The notes under the pieces were generated by a model that searched no databases, was not told where the DNA came from, and saw only the letters and a list, made by a program, of their open reading frames with translations. A DNA stretch of 64,000 nt from Belliella baltica DSM 15883 (GTDB taxonomy: Bacteria > Bacteroidota > Bacteroidia > Cytophagales > Cyclobacteriaceae), in contig NC_018010.1 of the NCBI RefSeq assembly GCF_000265405.1, positions 2,501,501 through 2,565,500 of the forward strand. Reading direction: 5' to 3'. How positions within the stretch are numbered: position 1 is the first letter of the stretch; each line of letters begins with the position of its first letter. Below, in pieces: positions 38,620 to 45,937 of this stretch. The position numbers and the translations under genes are program-made.

Positions 38620-40388
38620 TTAACCACAAAAAGTTTAATCGCTTAACCGAACCTCACAATTGAACATCAAATAAGCAACTAACCAAATAACCATTATAAA
38701 GTTTAATCGCTTAACTGCTTAATCGTTTAACTGATTCCGTTAAATAGCACTTCAAATAAGCAACCCCGACCCCTCGGGGCAAATAACCACTTTTGAGCTC
38801 TTTGTGTTCCAAAAAAAAGAAAGCGACACAAAGCTCCCAAAGTCCCTCAAAGTCCACAAAAAAATAAATTCTTAGAGCTCTTTGTGTTACTTAGAGTTCT
38901 TTGTGTCCCCAAAAATAATAAAGCGACACAAAGCTCCCAAAGTCCCTCAAAGCGCACAAAATTAATTCTTTGAGCTCTTCGTGCCCCTTAGAGTTCTTTG
39001 TGTCCCAAAAAATAATAAAGCGACACAAAGCTCCCAAAGTCCCTCAAAGCCCACAAAAAAATCAATCTTTGAGTTCTTCGTGGTCTTTAGAGCTCTTAGT
39101 GTTCCAAAAAAAAGAAAGCGTCACAAAACTCACAAAAGCCCTCAAAAAGCCCACAAAAAAATCAATCTTTGAGTTCTTCGTGGTCCTTCGAGCTCTTAGT
39201 GTTCCAAAAAAAAGAAAGCGTCACAAAGCTCCCAAAGTCCCTCAAAGCTCACAAAAATAATTCTTTGTGATCTTCGTGGTCCTTAGAGTTCTTTGTGTTC
39301 CCAAAAAAAAAATAAAGTGTCACAAAGCTCCCAAAATCCCTCAAAGCCCACAAAAAAATCAATCTTTGAGATCTTCGTGCCCCTTAGAGTTCTTTGTGTC
39401 CCAAAAAATAATAAAGCGTCACAAAACTCACAAAGAAGCCCAAAGCCCACAAAAAAATAATTCATCGTGCTCTTTGTGCTCCTTAGAGTTCTTGGTGTCC
39501 CAAAAAAGAAAAGAAGCGTCACAAAACTCACAAAGTCCCTCGAAGCCCACAAAAAAATCAATCTTTGAGTTCTTCGTGGTCCTTAGAGCTCTTAGTGTTC
39601 CAAAAAAAAGAAAGCGTCACAAAACTCACAAAGTCCCTCAATGACCACAAAATTATTTCATAGTGTTCTTTGTGGTCCTTAGAGTTCTTGGTGTTCCAAA
39701 AAAGAAAAAAAAAAATCGACACAAAGCTCACAAAGTCCCTCAAAGCCCACAAAAAAATAATCTTTGAGATCTTCGTGCCCCTTAGAGTTCTTTGTGTTCC
39801 CAAAAAAAAGGAAAGCGTCACAAAACTCACAAAGTCCCTCAAAGCTCACAAAAGTAATTCTTTGAGATCTTCGTGCCCCTTAGAGTTCTTGGTGTCCCAA
39901 AAAACAAAAGAAGCGTCACAAAACCCCTCAAAGCCCACAAAAAAATAATCTTTGAGCTCTTCGTGGTCCTTCGAGCTCTTAGTGTTCAAAAAAAATAAAG
40001 CGTCACAAAACTCACAAAGTCCCTCAATGACCACAAAAAAATAATCTTTGAGATCTTCGTGCCCCTTAGAGTTCTTTGTGTCCCAAAAAAAATAAAGCGT
40101 CACAAAGCTCTCAAAGTCCCTCAAAGCGCACAAAAGTAATTCTTTGAGATCTTCGTGCCCCTTAGAGTTCTTTGTGTTCCCAAAAAAAATAAAGCGTCAC
40201 AAAGCTCCCAAAGTCCCTCAAAGCTCACAAAAGTAATTCTTTGAGATCTTCGTGCCCCTTAGAGTTCTTTGTGTCCCAAAAAATAATAAAGCGACACAAA
40301 GCTCCCAAAATCCCTCAAAGCTCACAAAAGTAATTCTTTGAGATCTTCGTGCCCCTTAGAGTTCTTTGTGTCCCAAAAAATAATAAAT
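38620..40388. repeat. AACC hairpin plus CACAAAG hairpin array block 3 (about 17 units)
   Basis: A GTTTAATCGCTTAACTGC/AAATAAGCAA hairpin with the CCCCGACCCCTCGGGG insert (38765-38780) is followed by about 17 consecutive units with a period near 97-100 bases. The final units are the most uniform: GACACAAAGCTCCCAAA, CCCTCAAAGCTCACAAAAG, TAATTC loop, TTTGAGATCTTCGTGCCCC, TTAGAGTTCTTTGTGTCCC. The arms pair over about 36 bases with mismatches. The last unit ends about 8 bases before the start codon of the dehydrogenase gene. Several overlapping frames on both strands are artefacts. Confidence 0.9.
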
Positions 40389-40389
40389 C

Positions 40390-41700
40390 ATGCTCATACC
40401 TCTTCAAAACTCAAAAATCGCCATCATCGGCCTTGGTTACGTAGGCCTGCCTTTGGCGGTTGCTTTTGCGGAGAGGTACAAAACTGTGGGCTATGATATT
40501 GATTCTAAAAGGGTGGAGGAGCTACAAAAAGGCCATGACAGAACTTTGGAAGTCGAGGATGAAGACCTCCAAAAAGTCTTGGTCAAAACGCCTGAAGAAT
40601 TAGAAGAAAAAAGAATTGGACTTCAAATTACTGGTTCAGTTCCTCCAATTTCTTCCTGTAACATCTATATAGTTACAGTACCCACACCCACAGACAAGCA
40701 CAATAAGCCTGTGCTCACCCCAATGCTTAAGGCTTCTGAAGCTATTGGAAGGGTCTTGAAAAAAGGGGATGTGGTGATCTATGAATCCACAGTTTACCCA
40801 GGAGTCACAGAAGAAGAATGTGTTCCAGTATTGGTGAAAGTTTCAGGATTAAAGTTCAATGAAGATTTTTTTGCCGGCTACTCTCCAGAGAGAATCAATC
40901 CAGGAGACAAAGAACATACAGTCACCAAAATCTTAAAAGTTACCTCAGGTTCTACTCCAGAAGTAGCCACTTATGTAGATGACCTATACAAATCTGTCAT
41001 CACTGCAGGCACCCACCAAGCTTCTTCAATCAAAGTTGCTGAAGCAGCAAAAGTGATAGAAAACTCTCAACGAGACATCAACATTGCTTTTGTCAATGAG
41101 CTTTCTAAAATTTTTAACTTACTCAATATCGATACCCAAGAAGTCTTAGAAGCCGCGGGAACCAAATGGAACTTCCTTCCATTCAAACCTGGCTTAGTTG
41201 GAGGACATTGTATTGGAGTTGACCCTTTTTACTTAGCACAGAAAGCACAGGAAGTAGGATACCATCCAGAGATCATTTTAGCAGGTAGAAGACTAAATGA
41301 CTCCATGGGCAAGCATGTGGCCACAGAGACCATCAAACACATGATGCGCAAAGACTTAAAAGTTATAGATTCAAAAGTATTGATTCTCGGCTTTACCTTC
41401 AAAGAAGATTGTCCAGACGTAAGAAATACAAGAGTAATTGATATCTACAACGAATTGAAGTCTTTCGATATGGAGGTAGATGTCTATGACCATTGGGCAA
41501 GTAGAGAAGAGGTAGAGCATGATTATGACATCTCTATGCTTGATAAAAATAAAAAACCAATTTTATCTGAATATGCTGCGATAATCTTGGCCGTAGCGCA
41601 CAAAGAATTCAGAAACTGGAACATCCAAAAATCTGATCATCAAGTAATCTTCGATGTGAAAAGTGTATTGGAGAAGGAGAAGGTAGATGCAAGATTATAG
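40390..41700 (+). CDS. UDP-N-acetylhexosamine C6-dehydrogenase (WbpA/TviB-like)
   Basis: The 436-residue nucleotide-sugar dehydrogenase has GLGYVGLPLAVAFAERY at 15-31, VPTPTDKHNKP near 98, YESTVYPGVTEEE, GYSPERINPGDKEH, the catalytic Cys274 in GGHCIGVDPFYLA and a C-terminal Rossmann domain (ILGFTFKEDCPDVRNTRV). The GGHCIGVDPY-type motif separates UDP-HexNAc dehydrogenases from UDP-glucose enzymes. It should make UDP-GlcNAcA or UDP-GalNAcA for the capsule. The start codon directly follows the last CACAAAG hairpin of block 3. Confidence 0.93.
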   Translation: MLIPLQNSKIAIIGLGYVGLPLAVAFAERYKTVGYDIDSKRVEELQKGHDRTLEVEDEDLQKVLVKTPEELEEKRIGLQITGSVPPISSCNIYIVTVPTPTDKHNKPVLTPMLKASEAIGRVLKKGDVVIYESTVYPGVTEEECVPVLVKVSGLKFNEDFFAGYSPERINPGDKEHTVTKILKVTSGSTPEVATYVDDLYKSVITAGTHQASSIKVAEAAKVIENSQRDINIAFVNELSKIFNLLNIDTQEVLEAAGTKWNFLPFKPGLVGGHCIGVDPFYLAQKAQEVGYHPEIILAGRRLNDSMGKHVATETIKHMMRKDLKVIDSKVLILGFTFKEDCPDVRNTRVIDIYNELKSFDMEVDVYDHWASREEVEHDYDISMLDKNKKPILSEYAAIILAVAHKEFRNWNIQKSDHQVIFDVKSVLEKEKVDARL

Positions 41701-41810
41701 TCGAGAGGAAAAAGAAATTTGAGGAGCTATTTTGATTGATTTAAACTCAAACTTCTATTTTGATTTTCAATAAATAAGTTGTTTATTTAGTTAATACAGT
41801 ATCAAAACCC

Positions 41811-43031
41811 ATGATTATCAAATCCATCTCTTTAGATAATTTCAGATCTAAATCTAAACTCCAATTAGAGCTTGGAAGGAGACTGACTATTCTCATCGGA
41901 GAGAATGGTTCAGGCAAGACGAGTGTTCTCGATGGCTTAGCAATAGGTTTAGGGTCAATTTTAACTTATCTTCCTGGTGTTTCTGGAATTTCATTCAAGA
42001 ACACGGATATCCGTCAAATCAAAAATCAAAAAACTCCATATACAAGGGTTCGTATAGAAACCGACGAAGGGCTTATTTGGGATAGAACGGAAAGAAGGGA
42101 TAAAAGCAAATCTACTTCTAGGCAAATTCCACCTGCTGTTGGACTTCAACACCTTCGTAAATACCTCGATAATCAAATACTTGATCCCTTTAACGATTCC
42201 AAAAAGGTGGAGCTCCCTATATTTTCCTATTATGGAGTATCTAGAGCCTTATTGGATGTACCACTTCGCAGGAGAGGTTTTCCAAAAGCTCATGCCAGAT
42301 TTGAAGCATTGGAAGGAGCATTAGTTGCAGATAGCCGTTTCCGATCCGCTTTTGTTTGGTTTTACAACAAAGAAAATGAAGAGCAACGTAAACAGCGTGA
42401 GTTAAAAGATTTTGACTTTCAACTTCCCGAACTAGCTGCTGTGAGAAGCGCAATCATAAGTATTTTCCCAGGGATATCTAATCCTCATATTACCTTGAAT
42501 CCTCTCAAGTTTGTGGTGAATAAAGACGACGAGACTTTGGATATCATGCAGCTAAGTGACGGATACAAGACTCTTCTATCTTTGGTGATTGATTTGGCTA
42601 TTAGAATGGCCCTAGCCAATCCCGAATCTGAAAGGCCTCTGGAATCAGGGGCTGTGGTATTGATAGATGAAGTAGATTTACACCTTCATCCCGAATGGCA
42701 ACGTAGGGTGGTAGGAGACTTGCTTCGTACTTTCCCGAACACACAGTTTTTGTTAACTACTCATAGTCCATATATTATTGAGTCGATCAATAACCACTTG
42801 CAACGATATCATATCCATAATATCCCAACCAAGGATCAGGATATCTTAGACATTCAACCGATTTCCCCGGGTGAAGTAAAAGCCTATTTTATTGAGGAAA
42901 ATAAGGAAACCAATCTTATTGATTCTGAAGTTCAGCTGTTGGATGATCAATTGATACATCCATTCAACTCAATCGCAAAGCTGTACGATCGGATGAGAGA
43001 TTTACAGTGGGAAAAGCCGATTCATGATTGA
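41811..43031 (+). CDS. ABC/SMC-like AAA ATPase of a putative two-gene defence unit
   Basis: The 406-residue ATPase has Walker A GENGSGKT (30-37), a signature-like LSDGYKT (248-254), Walker B VVLIDEVD (282-289, Glu287) and a switch His318 in TTHSP. A helical insert lies between about 140 and 240. It resembles the overcoming-lysogenization/PtuA class of ABC ATPases that dimerise and control nucleases in antiphage systems such as Septu. It overlaps by 8 bases a gene encoding a PD-(D/E)XK-like protein. It interrupts the sugar genes of the locus and has no role in polysaccharide synthesis that I can see. Confidence 0.85.
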   Translation: MIIKSISLDNFRSKSKLQLELGRRLTILIGENGSGKTSVLDGLAIGLGSILTYLPGVSGISFKNTDIRQIKNQKTPYTRVRIETDEGLIWDRTERRDKSKSTSRQIPPAVGLQHLRKYLDNQILDPFNDSKKVELPIFSYYGVSRALLDVPLRRRGFPKAHARFEALEGALVADSRFRSAFVWFYNKENEEQRKQRELKDFDFQLPELAAVRSAIISIFPGISNPHITLNPLKFVVNKDDETLDIMQLSDGYKTLLSLVIDLAIRMALANPESERPLESGAVVLIDEVDLHLHPEWQRRVVGDLLRTFPNTQFLLTTHSPYIIESINNHLQRYHIHNIPTKDQDILDIQPISPGEVKAYFIEENKETNLIDSEVQLLDDQLIHPFNSIAKLYDRMRDLQWEKPIHD

Positions 43032-43521
43032 TTTAGGAAATTTTGAAGCCTGTGTTTGTCAAAGGTCAGGTCAGCCCTCTGAATCCTGTGCTGATCGTCT
43101 GGTGCTTCAAGAAAAGGGTAAGAAAATCACGCTCAAACCTAGGTCAGGAGAATCTGCAAAACTTTTAATTCTGGATGGTTGTGTCCTAAAAGATAATTCC
43201 CCAAAGTGTGATGGAGTTTTCTTCTATGAAAAAAGAAATACGAGTTATATAATTTTAGTTGAGCTTAAAGGAGGAGATATTGACCATGCATTTGAGCAAA
43301 TCAAATACACCAGAGAACAGCGCACAGAATATACTAGCCTAAAAAATCATTTTAGACAAAATCGATCAGGTAGTATAATTGAATCCGCATTTGTGATATC
43401 AAACCACCGCATCGATAGAGTGACGCATCAGAAACTTGAAAAAGCTCATGGATTACGGCTTAAAGCAATATTACATTCAGAAGCAACGACACCTTTGCAG
43501 GACTTGAGAACATGGTTGTAA
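43024..43521 (+). CDS. PD-(D/E)XK nuclease-like partner of the ATPase
   Basis: The 165-residue protein of unrecognised family contains the core of a restriction-endonuclease fold: Asp63 in KCDGVFFYEK, then Glu80-Leu-Lys82 at the end of a strand (YIILVELKGGD), followed by a helix with an IxQ-like element (HAFEQIKYTREQ). The N-terminus has three Cys within residues 10-22 that might bind metal. The overlap with the ATPase gene implies a joint complex, with the ATPase gating the nuclease. The combination ATPase plus small PD-(D/E)XK protein differs from Septu, where PtuB is an HNH nuclease. Role is inferred. Confidence 0.65.
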   Translation: MIDLGNFEACVCQRSGQPSESCADRLVLQEKGKKITLKPRSGESAKLLILDGCVLKDNSPKCDGVFFYEKRNTSYIILVELKGGDIDHAFEQIKYTREQRTEYTSLKNHFRQNRSGSIIESAFVISNHRIDRVTHQKLEKAHGLRLKAILHSEATTPLQDLRTWL

Positions 43522-43669
43522 ATCGATAACTTTTTTAGAATGAAATTTCCTTATCGACTGTCATAAATGAAAAATCTAGGGTTAAACCTATAACCTTCTC
43601 CCAAAAAAAATCAATAGCGCACTCTGCAACTTTGCAAACTTAGCGAGAGCCCCTAAACTTTAATCTTCT
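43522..43669. other. Short spacer with a repeat-like phrase
   Basis: The phrase GCAACTTTGCAAACTTAGCG at about 43625 belongs to the same vocabulary as the TTGCGTTCTTTGC/CCTTAGCGAG blocks near 23.7 and 24.0 kb. No gene is visible. Confidence 0.4.
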
Positions 43670-44089
43670 ATGAAAAAAGCCATTATCGTCTCCGGTTACT
43701 TCAACCCCATACATAAAGGTCATATCGAATACTTTAACCATGCCAAAGCAGCAGGTGATGTACTAATTGTCATCGTAAACAATGACCATCAAAGAGCCTT
43801 AAAAGGCTCAAAAGAGTTTCAATTAGAAGATGAACGGGTGTTTATTGTTTCCAATATCAAAAGCGTAGATCAAGTATTTTTATCTATCGATCAAGACAGG
43901 ACAGTATGCGAAACCATCAGAGAGATTCATAAACAACTGGGGAAATCATTCCAATTAGCTTTTGCAAACGGAGGCGATCAAAATAACCAATCCATACCAG
44001 AAGTCCCTGTATGTGAGGAGCTAGGAATAGAACTCATCGACGGCCTAGGAGACAAAATCCAATCAAGTAGTTGGTTGTTGAAAAAATAA
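43670..44089 (+). CDS. Cytidylyltransferase-like nucleotidyltransferase
   Basis: The 139-residue protein has the HxGH motif His15-KGH18 in SGYFNPIHKGHIEYF, a nucleotide-binding region (VLIVIVNNDHQRALKG), FANGGDQ near the middle and QSSSWLLKK at the C-terminus, a variant of the ISSTxIR motif. This is the glycerol-3-phosphate cytidylyltransferase/RfaE fold. In a capsule locus such enzymes activate a polyol- or sugar-phosphate as a CDP- or ADP-linked donor. The exact substrate is undetermined. Confidence 0.88.
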   Translation: MKKAIIVSGYFNPIHKGHIEYFNHAKAAGDVLIVIVNNDHQRALKGSKEFQLEDERVFIVSNIKSVDQVFLSIDQDRTVCETIREIHKQLGKSFQLAFANGGDQNNQSIPEVPVCEELGIELIDGLGDKIQSSSWLLKK

Positions 44090-44244
44090 AATGTTAAACG
44101 TTAATTGTTAAGCGTTAAGAAGAATAAATTTAGTAAAGTCACATTTAACAGCTTGTCCGCCGTGGCGGATTTAACGCTTAACCCTTAACCCTAAATCTCT
44201 GTGAAACACTGTGATTCCACAGCGTAACTCAGTGGACCCAAAAA
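44090..44244. repeat. GTTAACG/GTCCGCC and ACTGTG hairpin words before fcl
   Basis: TTAACGTTAATTGTTAAGCG-like text and CAGCTTGTCCGCC..GGCGGA (about 44150-44170) precede CTCTGTGAAACACTGTG..CACAGCGTAACTCAGTGGA. The last element, a hairpin of the ACTGTGTAAC family, ends 8 bases before the fcl start codon. Confidence 0.65.
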
Positions 44245-45207
44245 ATGAACAAAACGACTAAAATCTACATCGCCGGCCATCGCGGCATGGTTGGTTCCGC
44301 AATTTGGAGAGCCTTAGAAACCAAAGGCTATAACAACTTAATTGGTCAATCTTCCAAAGAACTGGACTTAAGAAATCAACAAGCAGTCCATGATTTTTTC
44401 GATAATGAAAAACCAGAAGTTGTAATTGATGCAGCAGCTAGGGTAGGAGGGATTCTGGCTAACAATGATTTTCCTTATCAGTTTTTGATGGAAAACATGC
44501 AGATACAGAATAATCTCATAAACGCATCACTCAAAGCAGATGTGAAAAAGTTTATTTTCCTAGGTTCTTCCTGTATTTACCCAAAATTGGCACCTCAACC
44601 TTTAAAAGAAGATTACTTGTTAACTTCCTCTTTAGAGCCCACAAATGAATGGTATGCCATTGCGAAAATTACAGGAGTCAAAGCATGTGAGGCAATTAGA
44701 AAGCAATATGGGAAGGATTACATTTCATTGATGCCTACAAACCTATATGGCTCATTTGATAATTTCGATCTAAAGACTTCTCACGTATTGCCAGCCATGA
44801 TCCGCAAATTCCATGATGCAAAACATTCAACAGTCAACGGTCAACAGGCTCCCGTTACGCTATGGGGATCTGGAACGCCTATGCGAGAATTCTTACATGT
44901 GGATGATATGGCTGATGCAGTAGTTTTCGCCTTAGAAAATCAATTCCAAGACAACCTTTACAATGTAGGAACAGGAACAGACCTCACTATCAAGGAACTC
45001 GCTGAAATGATTCAAAGGATAGTAGGTCACGAAGGAGATATCATCTGGGATAGCAGCAAACCCGACGGTACCCCAAGAAAACTCATGGACGTATCCAAAA
45101 TGACTTCGGCAGGCTGGCAAGCCAAGATCGGACTAGAAGAAGGAATAAAAGGCACCTACCAATGGTTCCTCGAAAACCAAGACTCTTTCAAGGAAGTAAA
45201 AATGTGA
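44245..45207 (+). CDS. fcl: GDP-L-fucose synthase
   Basis: The 320-residue SDR enzyme has the GHRGMVGSA nucleotide-binding motif at 11-19, LGSSCIYPKLA with the catalytic Ser/Cys, Tyr137-x3-Lys141 in EWYAIAKITG, and the family end SKPDGTPRKLMDVSKM. It converts GDP-4-keto-6-deoxymannose to GDP-L-fucose; its partner gmd lies 730 bases downstream. Compared with the E. coli protein there are about four extra residues between FHDA and WGSG. They are encoded at 44828-44847 by CAACAGTCAACGGTCAACAG, a spacer-type word also seen near 1420. Confidence 0.95.
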   Translation: MNKTTKIYIAGHRGMVGSAIWRALETKGYNNLIGQSSKELDLRNQQAVHDFFDNEKPEVVIDAAARVGGILANNDFPYQFLMENMQIQNNLINASLKADVKKFIFLGSSCIYPKLAPQPLKEDYLLTSSLEPTNEWYAIAKITGVKACEAIRKQYGKDYISLMPTNLYGSFDNFDLKTSHVLPAMIRKFHDAKHSTVNGQQAPVTLWGSGTPMREFLHVDDMADAVVFALENQFQDNLYNVGTGTDLTIKELAEMIQRIVGHEGDIIWDSSKPDGTPRKLMDVSKMTSAGWQAKIGLEEGIKGTYQWFLENQDSFKEVKM

Positions 45208-45260
45208 AGGTCCACTGGGTAACTCAGGGTAAAACACCGTGTAACACTGTAAAAATATTG
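45206..45260. repeat. ACTGTGTAAC-family hairpin, copy a
   Basis: GGTCCACTGGGTAACTCAGG is followed by CACCGTGTAACACTGT; sister copies lie at 45452-45500 and 45886-45930. These three copies separate fcl, the 51-codon gene, the GxxExxY gene and gmd. Confidence 0.7.
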
Positions 45261-45278
45261 CTATATAAAAGCGAAGTT

Positions 45279-45434
45279 ATGAAAACAGTAAATCTTTTGA
45301 AAGATCTCAATAAAAGAAAAACCCCTATAGTTAAAATTGATACGTCACTAAATCACTTTGATGGGAATGTTATTGCTTCCGGTAAACTTGATAAGGCCAA
45401 TAAAGCTTTGGAAACATTGGGTCTCCCAAAGTAA
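45279..45434 (+). CDS. 51-residue protein of unknown function between hairpins
   Basis: The frame begins MKTVNLLKDLNKRKTPIVKI and ends KALETLGLPK. It has a basic N-terminus and a Gly-containing centre (GNVIASGKLDKANKAL). The codon usage reads like a real short gene rather than repeat sequence. It lies alone between two copies of the ACTGTGTAAC hairpin. An antitoxin-like or regulator role is possible but unsupported. Confidence 0.5.
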   Translation: MKTVNLLKDLNKRKTPIVKIDTSLNHFDGNVIASGKLDKANKALETLGLPK

Positions 45435-45451
45435 TTTTTTGAAAGTATTTT

Positions 45452-45500
45452 TGATGATCCACTGGGTAACTCAGAGTTCAACACAGTGTAACACTGTGGA
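45452..45500. repeat. ACTGTGTAAC-family hairpin, copy b
   Basis: ATCCACTGGGTAACTCAGAG is followed by CAACACAGTGTAACACTGTG, ending about 10 bases before the GxxExxY start at 45510. Confidence 0.7.
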
Positions 45501-45509
45501 ATTAAAAAA

Positions 45510-45881
45510 ATGGAGGTAAACGAAATTACAGGTAAAATTTTAACCGCAGCCTATAAAGTTCACACAGCTTTAGGCCCAGGACTCTTAGAATCTTCTTATC
45601 AGGCATGTCTGAAGTACGAATTAGTGAAAGCAGGTTTACAAGTAGAGGTTGAAAAGTCCTTACCTTTAGTTTATGAAGAAGTGAAACTTGAGTGTGGTTA
45701 CAGATTAGATATGCTAGTTGAAAATCAAGTAATAGTGGAGTTAAAGACCGTTGAAAGCTTTGCTGATGTTCATATAGCACAAATATTAACCTATCTTAAA
45801 TTATCCAATAAGAAGATAGGCTTGCTTCTTAATTTCAATACCAAAAGCTTAAAGAACGGAATTAAAAGAATTATTTTATAA
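45510..45881 (+). CDS. GxxExxY protein, copy 3
   Basis: The 123-residue protein carries G24-L-L-E27-S-S-Y30 and the nuclease-like residues Asp67 (YRLDML) and Glu77-L-Lys79 (VELKTVE). By eye it matches copy 2 (29817-30203) much better than copy 1. It is bounded by ACTGTGTAAC hairpins at 45452-45500 and 45886-45930, whereas copy 2 is bounded by CACAAAG hairpins. The same gene family is thus associated with different repeat words. Confidence 0.86.
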   Translation: MEVNEITGKILTAAYKVHTALGPGLLESSYQACLKYELVKAGLQVEVEKSLPLVYEEVKLECGYRLDMLVENQVIVELKTVESFADVHIAQILTYLKLSNKKIGLLLNFNTKSLKNGIKRIIL

Positions 45882-45885
45882 AAAA

Positions 45886-45937
45886 TCACGGTGTAACACA
45901 GTGCCTAACTCAGTGTAACACCGTGGACCCAAAAAAT
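45886..45937. repeat. ACTGTGTAAC-family hairpin, copy c, fused to the gmd leader
   Basis: CACGGTGTAACACAGTGCC is followed by ACTCAGTGTAACACCGTGG. The arms CACGGTGTAACAC and GTGTAACACCGTG pair around the centre. ACCCAAAAAAT directly precedes the gmd ATG. The same ending precedes fcl. Confidence 0.75.

Noticed and set aside
38970..40133. Similar open frames (for example CPLEFFVSQKIIKRHKAPKVPQ) in the third array
   Set aside because: Same reason: they are translations of the CACAAAG hairpin units, with frame shifts wherever unit length changes.
41811..43521. Calling the ATPase-nuclease pair Septu
   Set aside because: The partner shows a PD-(D/E)XK core rather than the HNH motif of PtuB, so the name would overstate the evidence.
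45923..45937. GTG start for gmd
   Set aside because: It lies in the hairpin repeat; the ATG at 45938 matches the usual start of the protein.
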